DNA of 64,000 nt. It comes from Herbaspirillum aquaticum. Its GTDB lineage: Bacteria; Pseudomonadota; Gammaproteobacteria; Burkholderiales; Burkholderiaceae_D. The translations under genes were made by a program, and so were the position numbers. Location of the stretch: assembly GCF_002213425.1 (NCBI RefSeq), contig NZ_NJGV01000008.1, forward strand, positions 186,001-250,000. Reading direction: 5' to 3'. Below are positions 32,089 to 40,855 of the stretch, piece by piece (the first letter of the stretch is position 1; each line of letters opens with the position of its first letter). Below the pieces are notes generated by a model, which saw nothing but the letters and a program-made list of their open reading frames with translations, ran no database searches and was not told the origin of the DNA.

Positions 32089-32178
32089 CATCTAAAACAT
32101 CTAAAACATCTAAAACATTTAAAGCATTTAAAGCATTTAAAGCATTTAAAGCATTTAAAGCATTTAAAGCATTCAAAC
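32089..32178. repeat. Nonanucleotide tandem repeat, ten units
   Basis: Three CATCTAAAA, six CATTTAAAG and one CATTCAAAC, 9 bp each without gaps. It is strongly AT-rich within GC-rich DNA. It falls in what would be the 3' untranslated part of the mucD transcript. The near-identity of the six middle units suggests slippage expansion. Confidence 0.95.
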
Positions 32179-32194
32179 CTTTAAAGCATTCAGC

Positions 32195-33679
32195 TCAATT
32201 CAGCGCCAACGGCACGAAGATCTTCTCGTCGCCCCGTTCCACCAGCAGCGCCACGTTCTTGCCTGCCTCGCTGGCCAGCTTGCGCAGCTGCGCCACACTG
32301 GAGACGGGCGTGCCGTTGAGCGCCAGGATCACGTCGCCACTCTGGATGCCGGCCACTGCGGCCGGACCGCTGGCGTCTTCCACCAGCAAGCCCTTCTGGC
32401 CACCGAGCTGGGCCTGTTCATCCTTGTCCAGCGGGCGCACCGCCAGCCCCAGTCGGCCCTGGTCATCTGACTTGCCGGGCTTGGCCTCATTCTTGGCCTG
32501 CTTCATCTCGCCCACGGTCACGTTCATGGTCAGCACCTTGCCGCCGCGCATGACCTGGATGGGCTTGCTGGCCCCCGGCGCGGTATCGGCCACCAGCGTG
32601 GGCAGGTCGACCGAATGATCGATGGCGTGGCCATCAAAGCTCAGGATCACGTCACCCGCCTGCAAGCCGGCCTTGTCCGCCGGGCTGCCCTTTTCCACCG
32701 AACTGACCAGCGCGCCCTCGGCCTTCTTCAAGCCAAAGGATTCGGACAAGGCCTGGTTCAGGTCCTGCACCGAGACACCCAGGCGACCCCGCGTCACCTT
32801 GCCGTGCGTGACCAGTTGCTGCTCGACCTTCATCGCCACATCGATGGGGATGGAGAAGGACAGCCCCTGGAAGCCGCCGGTCTGGCTGTAGATCTGCGAG
32901 TTGATGCCGATCACCTGGCCATTCAGGTCGAACAGCGGGCCACCGGAATTACCCGGATTGACGGCCACGTCGGTCTGGATGAAGGGCACGTAGTTGTCAT
33001 CGGGCAGGCTGCGCGACTTGGCGCTGATGATGCCGGCGGTGGCCGTGTTGTCGAAGCCGTAGGGCGAGCCGATGGCCAGCACCGGCTGACCGACCTTCAC
33101 GCGGGAAGGATCACCGATCTGCACCGTGGGCAGGTTCTTGGCATCGATGCGGATGACGGCGATGTCACTCTGCTTGTCGATGCCCAGCACCTTGGCCTTG
33201 AACTCGCGACGGTCGGTCAGCTTGACCACCACTTCCTGGGCGCCGTCGACCACGTGGGCATTGGTCAGGATCAAGCCATCGGGCGAGATGATGAAACCGG
33301 AACCGAGGCCGTGCATGATGCGCGGCTGCTGCGGCATCTGCAGTTGCGGGCCGAAGCGCTTGAAGAATTCGGAGAAGGGATCGTTGGGATCGAGGCCGTT
33401 GTCATCGTCATCGGCGACCTTGCGGGCCTTGCCGGTGACGCTGATGTTGACCACGGCCGGACCATAGCGCTGGACGATGCCCGAGAAATCGGTCGCCGCC
33501 GCGACCACCGGTCCGGCCGGGGCAGCGGGCGCGGCGTTGGCGGCCACCAGCGGGGCGTTGAGCGCGGCCGCGTGCGCCGACGGCAGGTCGGCACCGCGAA
33601 AATAGACGTAGCTGCCGCCGACCACCGCGGCAATCATGACAGCCAACGTGTTACGAACAAAAACGATGCGACGGCTCAT
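32195..33679 (-). CDS. mucD: Periplasmic Do-like serine protease/chaperone (DegP/MucD)
   Basis: Envelope quality-control protease, 494 residues. It has an N-terminal signal/anchor (about 8-28), a trypsin-like domain with the triad His142 (TNAHVVDG), Asp172 (SDIAVIRI) and Ser245 (GNSGGPLF), then two PDZ domains (about 285-375 and 395-485). The longer N-terminus with an Ala/Pro spacer is as in MucD-type proteins. It lies downstream of an OmpR-family pair on the same strand, suggesting envelope-stress control. Confidence 0.93.
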   Translation of the reverse strand: MSRRIVFVRNTLAVMIAAVVGGSYVYFRGADLPSAHAAALNAPLVAANAAPAAPAGPVVAAATDFSGIVQRYGPAVVNISVTGKARKVADDDDNGLDPNDPFSEFFKRFGPQLQMPQQPRIMHGLGSGFIISPDGLILTNAHVVDGAQEVVVKLTDRREFKAKVLGIDKQSDIAVIRIDAKNLPTVQIGDPSRVKVGQPVLAIGSPYGFDNTATAGIISAKSRSLPDDNYVPFIQTDVAVNPGNSGGPLFDLNGQVIGINSQIYSQTGGFQGLSFSIPIDVAMKVEQQLVTHGKVTRGRLGVSVQDLNQALSESFGLKKAEGALVSSVEKGSPADKAGLQAGDVILSFDGHAIDHSVDLPTLVADTAPGASKPIQVMRGGKVLTMNVTVGEMKQAKNEAKPGKSDDQGRLGLAVRPLDKDEQAQLGGQKGLLVEDASGPAAVAGIQSGDVILALNGTPVSSVAQLRKLASEAGKNVALLVERGDEKIFVPLALN

Positions 33680-33837
33680 CTTCTTCTCCTTGATCGAACG
33701 GGATATCGAGGGTCGGGGCTGTTTGGCCTCAACCGTTGGAGTGAAGATTAAGCAGTGAAAATTAAGACAAACTTAAGGCTGGAAAATTGAGCATTAACCC
33801 GCGCTTAATGCTCCGAAAGCGCCGTCCGGCGGCCGTT

Positions 33838-35172
33838 TCAGGCCGGCAACAGGGTGAAGACCACGCGCGCCTGCAAGCCGCGCCCGGTATTGCGCAACTC
33901 CACCGGCACCCGGTGCAGGTCGGCGATCTGGCGCACGATGGCCAGCCCCAGGCCGCTGCCGAAGGCACCGCGCGAACTGCCCTGCTCCTGCGCCCGCTGG
34001 GCCCGGTAGAAGCGATCAAAGACGCGCGGCAACTCGCTCTCGGCGATGCCGGGGCCACTGTCCTGGATCACCACCGCGCACCTGCCCGCAGCGGGGAATT
34101 CGAAACCGACATCGACCACGCCGCCCGCCGGGGTATAGCGCAGGGCGTTATCCACCAGGTTGTTGAAGAGGATGCGCAAGGCGTCGGCATTACCCTGCAC
34201 GCGCAGGGGCCGGCCGTCATCGCCCTGGTCCGCCAACCCGAGATCGATGCCGCCATGCTCCGCCACCGAGGACAGGTCACCCACGACACTGCCCAGCAGC
34301 GCACGCAAGTCGACCTCCGCGAAGCCCATGGCATCGGGCTCCTGGCGCGCCAGCGTGAGCAGCTGGTGCACCAGATGGGTAGCACGCTCCAGCCCGCTCT
34401 TGAGATCGGCGAAGGCGGCGCGCCGCTCCTGCTCATCGGTGGCGCGCTCGGCCAGCTGTGCCTGCAGCCGCAAGGCCGTCAGCGGCGTACGCAATTCATG
34501 CGCTGCATCGGCGACGAAGGCGCGCTGCGTTTCCGTGGCCTGTTTGAGCCGTGCCAGCAGGTCGTTCAGGGCATGCGTGAGCGGCTGGATTTCCTGCGGC
34601 ATGCCCACATCGGCCAGGGGCTGCAGCAAATTCATGTCACGCGCGGCCACTTCGGCGGCCGCCTTGCGCACCGGGGCCAGCCCACGGCTGACCGCCACCC
34701 ACGACAGCACACCGATCAGCGGGAAAAGCAGCAGCAAGGGCACCACCGTCTTGACCGCCATCTGCGCCGCGATCTCGTCGCGCGCGCTCTGCGGCTGCGC
34801 CACCTGCACCACGGTACTGCCGATCTGGGCGCTGTAGACGCGCCACATGCCATTGGGCCCGCGCACGTTGGCAAAGCCCAGCTCCGCCTGGCGCGGCATG
34901 GCCCCGCGGGCATGGGAGTGATAGATGACCGACCCACGGCTGTCCCAGATCTGCATCATGATCTCGTCCTCCAGCTCGGGGAACTGCTGCCCCGGCGAGA
35001 TGGGCGAGAAGGCCTGGCGCGGCAGCGAAGCCGCGATCTGGCGCATCTGGTAATCGAAGATCTGGTTGGCCTCGCCGCGCGCCTGGAAATACAGCGCCAC
35101 CCCGGCCAGCAGGATGATGGAGAACAGCCCCAGTCCCAGCCACAGCAGCAGCTTGTTGCGGATCGATTTCAT
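33838..35172 (-). CDS. Two-component sensor histidine kinase
   Basis: 444-residue inner-membrane kinase of the QseC/TctE group: two membrane helices (about 9-29 and 143-163) flank a periplasmic sensor of about 110 residues. A HAMP-like linker is followed by the H-box ADAAHELRTP (His225) and HATPase with NNLVDNALRYTP, DSGPGI and GSGLGLAI. Its start overlaps the regulator stop by 4 bp. The signal is unknown; linkage to mucD suggests envelope stress. Confidence 0.92.
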   Translation of the reverse strand: MKSIRNKLLLWLGLGLFSIILLAGVALYFQARGEANQIFDYQMRQIAASLPRQAFSPISPGQQFPELEDEIMMQIWDSRGSVIYHSHARGAMPRQAELGFANVRGPNGMWRVYSAQIGSTVVQVAQPQSARDEIAAQMAVKTVVPLLLLFPLIGVLSWVAVSRGLAPVRKAAAEVAARDMNLLQPLADVGMPQEIQPLTHALNDLLARLKQATETQRAFVADAAHELRTPLTALRLQAQLAERATDEQERRAAFADLKSGLERATHLVHQLLTLARQEPDAMGFAEVDLRALLGSVVGDLSSVAEHGGIDLGLADQGDDGRPLRVQGNADALRILFNNLVDNALRYTPAGGVVDVGFEFPAAGRCAVVIQDSGPGIAESELPRVFDRFYRAQRAQEQGSSRGAFGSGLGLAIVRQIADLHRVPVELRNTGRGLQARVVFTLLPA

Positions 35173-35825
35173 GCCGGCACCAGGTAGCCCACGCCGCGCA
35201 CGTTCTTGATGAAGTCGCTGCCGACCTTCTTGCGCAGCGCGTGGATGTGGACTTCGACGGCGTTGCTCTCGATGCTGTCATCCCAGCCATAGAGTTTTTC
35301 TTCCAGCTGGGCGCGCGAGAGCACCACGCCCGGGCGATCCATGAAGGCGTGCAGCAGCGCGAATTCGCGCGCCGACAGGTTGACCGGTTTGCCGCCCACG
35401 GTCACTTCATGCGTGGCCGGATTCAAGACCACTTCGCGCACCTGCACCAGGCTCTCGGCGCGTCCGGCCTGGCGGCGCGAGAGTGCGCGCATGCGGGCCG
35501 ACAGCTCCTCCAAATCGAAGGGCTTGATGAGGTAATCGTCGGCGCCGGCGTCCAGCCCGGCCACGCGGTCGGCCACCGCATCGCGTGCAGTGGTGATGAG
35601 AACGGGAATGGCGCTGCCGCGTTCACGCAGGGTGCGCAGCACGGCCAGGCCATCCTTCTGCGGCAGGCCCAGGTCCAGCAGCAGCATGGCGTAGTCCTCG
35701 GTGCGCAGGGCCACGTCGGCCGACTTGCCGTCCTGCACCCAGTCGATGGCGAAGCCGTCCTGGCGCAAACCCTTGCGCACGGCTTCTCCCACCATGGGAT
35801 CGTCTTCCACCAGCAATACGCGCAT
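35169..35825 (-). CDS. OmpR-family response regulator
   Basis: 218 residues: receiver domain with acidic pair EDD (7-9), phosphoacceptor Asp51 (LLLDLGLP) and Lys of PFDLEEL, then a winged-helix DNA-binding domain (about 125-218, VNLSAREFALLHAFMDRPGVVLSRAQLEEKLYGWD). QseB/TctD-like. First gene of the regulator-kinase-protease set. Confidence 0.93.
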   Translation of the reverse strand: MRVLLVEDDPMVGEAVRKGLRQDGFAIDWVQDGKSADVALRTEDYAMLLLDLGLPQKDGLAVLRTLRERGSAIPVLITTARDAVADRVAGLDAGADDYLIKPFDLEELSARMRALSRRQAGRAESLVQVREVVLNPATHEVTVGGKPVNLSAREFALLHAFMDRPGVVLSRAQLEEKLYGWDDSIESNAVEVHIHALRKKVGSDFIKNVRGVGYLVPA

Positions 35826-35846
35826 GTTGACTACTCCTGATCGGAC

Positions 35847-36041
35847 TCAGAGGATCTTCGCCAGCAGGAACACCACCACTGAAATCAGGATGGTGGAGGC
35901 GAAGGGCAGCGAAAAGATGCGGCCGAACAAGCGGAAGCGCAAGTCTCCCGGCAAGCGGCCGATGCCCAGCTTTTCCAGCCAGGGCAGCAAGGTCGAGAAC
36001 ACGATGACCGAGAGGAAGATGACGACGATCCAGCGAATCAT
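35847..36041 (-). CDS. DUF2905 small membrane protein
   Basis: 64 residues with two hydrophobic segments around GIGRLPGDLRFRLFGRIFSLPFAST, the signature of the DUF2905 family. ATG 36041 has a GAGGAG site; the frame extends upstream to 36113 but without support. Function unknown. Confidence 0.82.
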   Translation of the reverse strand: MIRWIVVIFLSVIVFSTLLPWLEKLGIGRLPGDLRFRLFGRIFSLPFASTILISVVVFLLAKIL

Positions 36042-36051
36042 GCGGGGCTCC

Positions 36052-37212
36052 TCACAGGCGATGGGTACGGTCGTGGCGCAGCATGCGGGCTGGCCATTCG
36101 ACATTCTTGCCAATGGCCAGCACCTTGAAGAGCTCGCCCATCTCGGCCGGGGAAATCAGTTTCTGCATGCCGTTGGCCAGCGGCAGGTAGCGCAGGCTGT
36201 CCTCGGGGGAGGTACGCAGCAGCAGCTCGCCGATACCGGCATTGAGCAGGAAGGCGCCCTGGCTGGTATAGGCCAGCACCTCCGCGCCCTCTTCCACCGC
36301 CGCCACCGCCATCGCCGTGAAATCCACGTGCGCGGTGATGTCCTGCAAACCCGGCCAATAAAAGGGATCGGTGTGGGCGTGATGGCGGTAGTGGCACATC
36401 AGCGTGCCCTGGTCGCGGTCGGGCAGGTAGTATTCCGCGGCGGGGAATCCGTAATCAGGAAGGATTGCCAGCGCCCCCGGGCCGCTGGCCAGCATGCGGC
36501 CGAGCGTGTGCATGAAGCCGATGGCCACCGGCGACAATTCGGTCAGGTAGCCGGCCGGCAAGTCATCGGCCTCGGGAATCTGCGCCAAAGGCAGGTCATT
36601 CACGGTACGGTCCGCAAACTGCAGGCGGCCGGTGGCATCGACCGTGACGCCACGTTCCTGCCAGCCCTCTTCGGCCTTGATCGCCAGGCGCACCGGCATG
36701 GCATCGAGCACTTCGTTGCCGACCACCACGCCCGAAAATGTTTGCGGCAGGGCATCGAGCCACTCCACCCGGGGCGCGAAAGCGGCCAGGGTTTCCTGCT
36801 GGCGGGCGCGCAACTGGGCCGAGATTTCCACGATGAAATATTTTTCGGGCAGTGCCCCGCGCGACTGCAATTCGGTGAGGATGTCGCACGCCAGCTTGCC
36901 GGTGCCGGCACCGAACTCCAGCAGCACATTGGCCACCTGCGGGCTGGCCGCGATCACTTCGGCGGCCAGGTGGGCCAGGGTCGCGCCGTACAGCGGCGAG
37001 ATTTCCGGGGCGGTTGTAAAATCGCCCTCCTTGCCCAGTTTGGCAGAACCCCCGCTGTAATAGCCGACCTGCGGCGCATACAGGGCCAGTTCCATGTAAC
37101 GTTCGAAGGAGATCCAGCCGCCGGATGCGGCGATTTCGCCGGCGATCAGGTGCTGGAGGGAATGCGAGGCGGACTGTGCGTCAGCGCCGGGTTCGGGTAG
37201 TTGCAGTTGCAT
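36052..37212 (-). CDS. SAM-dependent methyltransferase of the MidA/NDUFAF7 family
   Basis: 386-residue class I methyltransferase (formerly DUF185). It has the SAM loop LLEFGAGTGKLACDIL, the ALYAPQVGYYSGG and GDFTTAPEISPLYG blocks and VVVGNEVLDAMPV. Mitochondrial NDUFAF7 methylates an arginine of a complex I subunit; the bacterial target is not settled. Start ATG 37212. The gene is divergent from the SDR at 37248 with 35 bp between, so promoters must overlap. Confidence 0.88.
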   Translation of the reverse strand: MQLQLPEPGADAQSASHSLQHLIAGEIAASGGWISFERYMELALYAPQVGYYSGGSAKLGKEGDFTTAPEISPLYGATLAHLAAEVIAASPQVANVLLEFGAGTGKLACDILTELQSRGALPEKYFIVEISAQLRARQQETLAAFAPRVEWLDALPQTFSGVVVGNEVLDAMPVRLAIKAEEGWQERGVTVDATGRLQFADRTVNDLPLAQIPEADDLPAGYLTELSPVAIGFMHTLGRMLASGPGALAILPDYGFPAAEYYLPDRDQGTLMCHYRHHAHTDPFYWPGLQDITAHVDFTAMAVAAVEEGAEVLAYTSQGAFLLNAGIGELLLRTSPEDSLRYLPLANGMQKLISPAEMGELFKVLAIGKNVEWPARMLRHDRTHRL

Positions 37213-37247
37213 GGGCCGTATTGTATCGACGAATGGAAACCGGGAAC

Positions 37248-38015
37248 ATGACATCACCCTCTTCTGCAGGTATTGCGCTGGTCACCGGCGCCGCACGCCG
37301 CATCGGCCGTCACATTGCGCTGGCCCTGGCCCGCGCCGGCTGGGACGTGGCGGTCCACTACAACCGTTCGCGCGAAGAAGCTGACACGCTGGTGCGCGAA
37401 ATTGAAGCCCTGGGCCGCCGCGCCCTGGCGGTGCAGGGCGAACTGGGCGACGAAGCCCAGGTACGTTCACTGCTGCCCCAGGCCGCGCCGCTGGGCCGCG
37501 TCACCTGCGTGGTCAACAACGCCTCGCTGTTCGATTACGATGACGCTGCCAGCTTCGGCAACGACCGCCTGCTGCGCCACATGAGCGCCAACGTCGGCGC
37601 TCCCGTGCTGCTGGCACAGGCCTTGTTCGAGGCTACGCCGGAGGGGCAGCAGGCCGTGGTGATCAACCTGCTGGACCAGAAACTGTACAATCCCAATCCT
37701 GACTTCCTGTCCTACACCCTCTCCAAGGCCGCCCTGCACAGCGCAACCACGCTGCTGGCACAGGCACTGGCGCCCAAGGTGCGGGTGGTCGGCGTGGCCC
37801 CCGGACTGACCATGGTCTCGGGCGACCAGACCGAGGCGCAGTTCGACAAGGCGCACACGGTCACTCCCCTGGGCCGTGGCAGCACGCCCGAGGACATTGC
37901 CGCTGCGGTCTGCTACGTCGCTTCGGCGCGGGCCGTGACGGGCACCACCCTGCTGGTCGATGGCGGCCAGCATTTGCTTCCCCTTTCGCGCGACGTCATG
38001 TTCGTGGCGAAATAA
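37248..38015 (+). CDS. Pteridine reductase-like SDR (FolM-like)
   Basis: 255-residue short-chain dehydrogenase with the TGAARRIG cofactor loop characteristic of pteridine reductases, VVNNAS, INLLDQKLYNPNPDFLSYTLSK (catalytic Tyr and Lys) and the C-terminal GTTLLVDGGQHL. It probably reduces dihydrobiopterin, dihydromonapterin or dihydrofolate with NADPH. The neighbour folB supports a pterin/folate role. ATG 37248 is chosen because GGAAA lies upstream; an in-frame ATG at 37233 is the alternative. Confidence 0.82.
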   Translation: MTSPSSAGIALVTGAARRIGRHIALALARAGWDVAVHYNRSREEADTLVREIEALGRRALAVQGELGDEAQVRSLLPQAAPLGRVTCVVNNASLFDYDDAASFGNDRLLRHMSANVGAPVLLAQALFEATPEGQQAVVINLLDQKLYNPNPDFLSYTLSKAALHSATTLLAQALAPKVRVVGVAPGLTMVSGDQTEAQFDKAHTVTPLGRGSTPEDIAAAVCYVASARAVTGTTLLVDGGQHLLPLSRDVMFVAK

Positions 38016-38033
38016 CCTTAATTTTTTCTGATC

Positions 38034-38423
38034 ATGCTCTTTCTCTCCCATCCTTCCCTGCAAGATTGCCGCCGCCTGTTCCTGCGCAACTACGAGGTGT
38101 TCATCAACATCGGCGTGCACGAGTTCGAAAAGAAGGGTGAGCAGCGCATCCTGATCAATGTCGACCTCTACGTCCCGCTGGCCGAGACCACCCCGACCGC
38201 CGACCACCTGGACGAAGTGGTGGACTACGATTTCATCCGCTCCACCATCGCCGAGCGCATGGCGCGCGGCCACATCCACCTGCAGGAAACCCTGTGCGAC
38301 GACGTCATGACCGCCATGCTGGCCCACCCCAAGGTGCGCGCGGTGCGGGTGTCGACCGAGAAGCCGGATGTGTATCCGGATTGTGATTCGGTGGGGGTGG
38401 AGACTTTCCGGATCAAGGCTTGA
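38034..38423 (+). CDS. folB: Dihydroneopterin aldolase
   Basis: Folate-pathway aldolase releasing glycolaldehyde from dihydroneopterin. The 129-residue protein shows LRNYEVFINIGVHEFEKKGEQ, VVDYDFIR and ETLCDDVM with the conserved Glu. It lies 18 bp after the pteridine reductase-like gene and probably in the same operon. Confidence 0.93.
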   Translation: MLFLSHPSLQDCRRLFLRNYEVFINIGVHEFEKKGEQRILINVDLYVPLAETTPTADHLDEVVDYDFIRSTIAERMARGHIHLQETLCDDVMTAMLAHPKVRAVRVSTEKPDVYPDCDSVGVETFRIKA

Positions 38424-38455
38424 TCCACATCGGCCAGATTGCTTTGTCCTGCTGA

Positions 38456-38476
38456 CCCCGCTTGATGCGGGGTTTT
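38456..38476 (+). terminator. Rho-independent terminator after folB
   Basis: CCCCGC, loop TTGAT, GCGGGG, then TTTT. Confidence 0.85.
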
Positions 38477-38582
38477 GTCTTTTCGACCTTCATTTGTTCC
38501 CAAAGCGACGATTGCCAGCTCGGGTGCTTGCGCGTAAAACGCAACGCAAGATCAATGTGGAAGAACTTGGAAGGAGCACGGC

Positions 38583-38837
38583 ATGCAACTCAAACTGATA
38601 CGCACCCGCAAGGATTACCGCGCCGCGCTGGCTGAAGCGGAACGCCTCTGGGACGCGCCCGCCGGGTCGGAGCAAGCCGACCAGCTCGATGTGCTCACCC
38701 TGCTGATCGCCGATTACGAACGTGCGCACTTTGCCATCGATGATCCCGATCCAATCGACTTCCTGCTGCACGTGATGGAAGCACGCGGTCTCTCGAGCAA
38801 TGATCTGGAGCCTGATCCGGGATTGTTGCAAGTGTGA
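38583..38837 (+). pseudogene. HigA-type antitoxin, truncated before its DNA-binding domain
   Basis: 84 residues matching the N-terminal helical half of HigA/YgjM antitoxins (KDYRAALAEAERLW, LDVLTLLIADYER, PIDFLLHVMEARGLSSNDLEP). In the family this leads directly into a helix-turn-helix (about 40-60 more residues); here the protein stops ten residues after MEARGLSSND. No HigB-like toxin gene was found in the 160 bp upstream, where one would be expected. A site (GGAAGGAGC) precedes the ATG, so it may still be translated. Probably a relic; a free-standing small protein is possible. Confidence 0.6.
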
Positions 38838-38851
38838 ACTAAGCCAGAACT

Positions 38852-38888
38852 AAAAAAAAATGCCGCCCAGTCTGCACTGAACGGCATT
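38852..38888 (-). terminator. Rho-independent terminator after the YitT gene
   Basis: On the minus strand AATGCCG / CGGCATT outer arms with an inner CAGT-GCAG-ACTG, followed by nine T-equivalents. Confidence 0.85.
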
Positions 38889-38919
38889 CATTCCGGCAAG
38901 GCAATCCCGCCTTCCCTCC

Positions 38920-39552
38920 TTACATTCCCATATACCTGCCCGCCCGGTGATTCAAGGCAATCACCAGATTGGCCGTCACCGCCCCGAGGATGGACGCCAG
39001 CAGCACGCGCGGCGTCACCACGAACAGCGAACACAGCACGATCACCACATCCACGCCCATCTGCAGCTTGCCGGCGCGCAGGCCGTAGCGGTCCTGCAGG
39101 AACAGCGTCACCACGTTGATGCCACCCAGGCTGGCCCCATGGCGGAACAGCATCACGAAACCCACGCCCATCAGCAGTCCACCCAGCACCGCGCTGTAGA
39201 ACAGGTCCAGCTTGGCATAACCGATGAAATGCGGATGCATCAGCGAAAAGCCCGACACCAGCGCCACCGCAAAGAAGGTCTTGCCGGTAAAGCGCAAGCC
39301 CATGCGGCGAAACGCGAAATAGTAGAACGGGATGTTGATGGTGAAGAACACCACGCCAAAGGGCAGCCCCGTCAGGTAATGCGTCAGGAAGGCCAGGCCG
39401 GCGGTGCTGCCGGTCAACAGGCCTACCTGGCTGTACATGTTCACCGCCAGCGAGACGAAGAGCGTACCGGCCACCAAGGCCAGCACGTCTTCATAGCTCT
39501 TGTGGCGCAGGTCGGCCGCAGAAACGGCGGCCTTGCTTGCCACTTCAGCCAC
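38920..39552 (-). CDS. YitT-family membrane protein
   Basis: About 210 residues with five or six hydrophobic helices, typical of the YitT/DUF161 N-terminal region (SQVGLLTGSTAGLAFLTHYL, GASLGGINVVTLFLQDRYG). It lacks the C-terminal cytoplasmic DUF2179 domain of the longer members. The start is probably GTG 39552, just inside the 3' end of tyrB, with GAGGTG upstream; GTG 39543 is an alternative. Function unknown. Confidence 0.8.
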   Translation of the reverse strand: MAEVASKAAVSAADLRHKSYEDVLALVAGTLFVSLAVNMYSQVGLLTGSTAGLAFLTHYLTGLPFGVVFFTINIPFYYFAFRRMGLRFTGKTFFAVALVSGFSLMHPHFIGYAKLDLFYSAVLGGLLMGVGFVMLFRHGASLGGINVVTLFLQDRYGLRAGKLQMGVDVVIVLCSLFVVTPRVLLASILGAVTANLVIALNHRAGRYMGM

Positions 39553-40735
39553 GCAGCACCTCGGCCATGGTCTCGGCCACGCGTGCAACGTTGCTGTCGT
39601 TCAAGCCCGCCACGCAGATGCGGCCGGTGCCCACGGCATAGACGCCGAACTCGTCACGCAGGCGATCGACCTGGGCCGCGGTCAGGCCGGTGTAGCCGAA
39701 CATGCCGTTCTGGCGCAGCAGGAAGGAGAAGTCCTGGTCCGGCACCGCGCTCTTCAATTGCGAGGCCAGCTTGACGCGCATGTCACGCACGCGCACCCGC
39801 ATCTCTTCGACTTCGGCACGCCATTGCGTGGCCAGCTTGTCGTCGTTCAGCACATGCGCCACCAGCAGCGCGCCATTGCGTGCGGGGCTGGAGTAATTGC
39901 GGCGCACGGTCAGCTTCAGCTGGCCCAGCACGTTGGCGGCCTGGCCTGCCTGCGGGCAGAACACCGACAAGGCACCGATGCGCTCGCTGTAGAGCGAGAA
40001 GATCTTGGAGAAGGAGTTCGACAGGAAGAAGGGAATCTGGCGACGCACCGCTTCACGCACCGGCCAGATGTCGTCGTCCAGGCTTTCGGCAAAGCCCTGG
40101 TAGGCCAGGTCGAAGAAGGGCAGCAGGCCGCGCTGCTCGACCACGGCGATGATCTGCTCCCACTGCGCGCGGGTCGGGTCGACGCCGGTCGGGTTGTGGC
40201 AGCACGGGTGCAGCAGCACCACGGCGCCCTTGGGCAGGCTTTGCAGCTTGTCCAGCATGCCCTCGAAGTTGAGGCCCTTGGTCTGGGCATCGTAGTAGGG
40301 ATAACGCTCGGTCTTGAAGCCGGCGCCTTCGAAGATGCCGACGTGGTTGTCCCAGGTCGGGTCCGGCAGCCAGATGGTGGGCTGCGGGAAGAAGCGCGCG
40401 ATCAGGTCGGCACCGACCTTCAATGCGCCCGAACCGCCCAGGGTCTGGACGATGGCCAGGTGCTCGGGGGACGGCAGGTCTGCACCGAAGAGCAGCTTGG
40501 CCACGGCCTGGCGATAGGCGGCATGGCCTTCCATGGGCAGGTAGACGTAGGGCGCGCCGGTCTCGGCCACCGCAGCCGAAGCGGTTCGCACAGAGGGCAG
40601 CACCGGCACCACGCCACGGCCATCGGTGTAGATGCCGATGCTCAGGTTGACCTTGTTGCTGCGCTCATCGCGCTGGAATTGTTCCATCAGGCTCAGGATG
40701 GGATCGCCGGCATACGGCGGGAGATGCGAAAACAT
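39545..40735 (-). CDS. tyrB: Aromatic amino acid aminotransferase
   Basis: PLP enzyme of aminotransferase family Ia converting phenylpyruvate or hydroxyphenylpyruvate to Phe or Tyr (and oxaloacetate to Asp). The 396-residue protein has VNLSIGIYTDGRG, PTWDNHVGIFEGAG, LLHPCCHNPTGVDPT and the PLP lysine in LSNSFSKIFSLYSERIGALS. The start is ATG 40735 by homology. Its end overlaps the YitT start. It could act with the PheC-like enzyme far upstream in phenylalanine synthesis. Confidence 0.93.
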   Translation of the reverse strand: MFSHLPPYAGDPILSLMEQFQRDERSNKVNLSIGIYTDGRGVVPVLPSVRTASAAVAETGAPYVYLPMEGHAAYRQAVAKLLFGADLPSPEHLAIVQTLGGSGALKVGADLIARFFPQPTIWLPDPTWDNHVGIFEGAGFKTERYPYYDAQTKGLNFEGMLDKLQSLPKGAVVLLHPCCHNPTGVDPTRAQWEQIIAVVEQRGLLPFFDLAYQGFAESLDDDIWPVREAVRRQIPFFLSNSFSKIFSLYSERIGALSVFCPQAGQAANVLGQLKLTVRRNYSSPARNGALLVAHVLNDDKLATQWRAEVEEMRVRVRDMRVKLASQLKSAVPDQDFSFLLRQNGMFGYTGLTAAQVDRLRDEFGVYAVGTGRICVAGLNDSNVARVAETMAEVLRG

Positions 40736-40855
40736 GAGGACCTCGTCAATGTGGGAAAACGCCGATGCCGGCACAGTCCAGCTTGTCCGGCAAGACCGCC
40801 ATGGTAGCGCGGCACGGGAAAAAATTCCCGTCCCGCGTGCCACCTGTGCGTTTTT

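Noticed and set aside
31967-32178. CRISPR-like array
   Set aside because: Units are 7 and 9 bp with no spacers, and no cas genes are present.
31882-32184. Plus-strand frame encoding a Lys-His-Leu repeat
   Set aside because: The peptide is a by-product of the 9-bp repeat, which is divisible by three. It begins inside kefC in another frame and has no ribosome site.
38424-38580. HigB toxin gene upstream of the truncated antitoxin
   Set aside because: Only 160 bp are available, containing the folB terminator. No RelE/HigB-like motif was seen in any frame.
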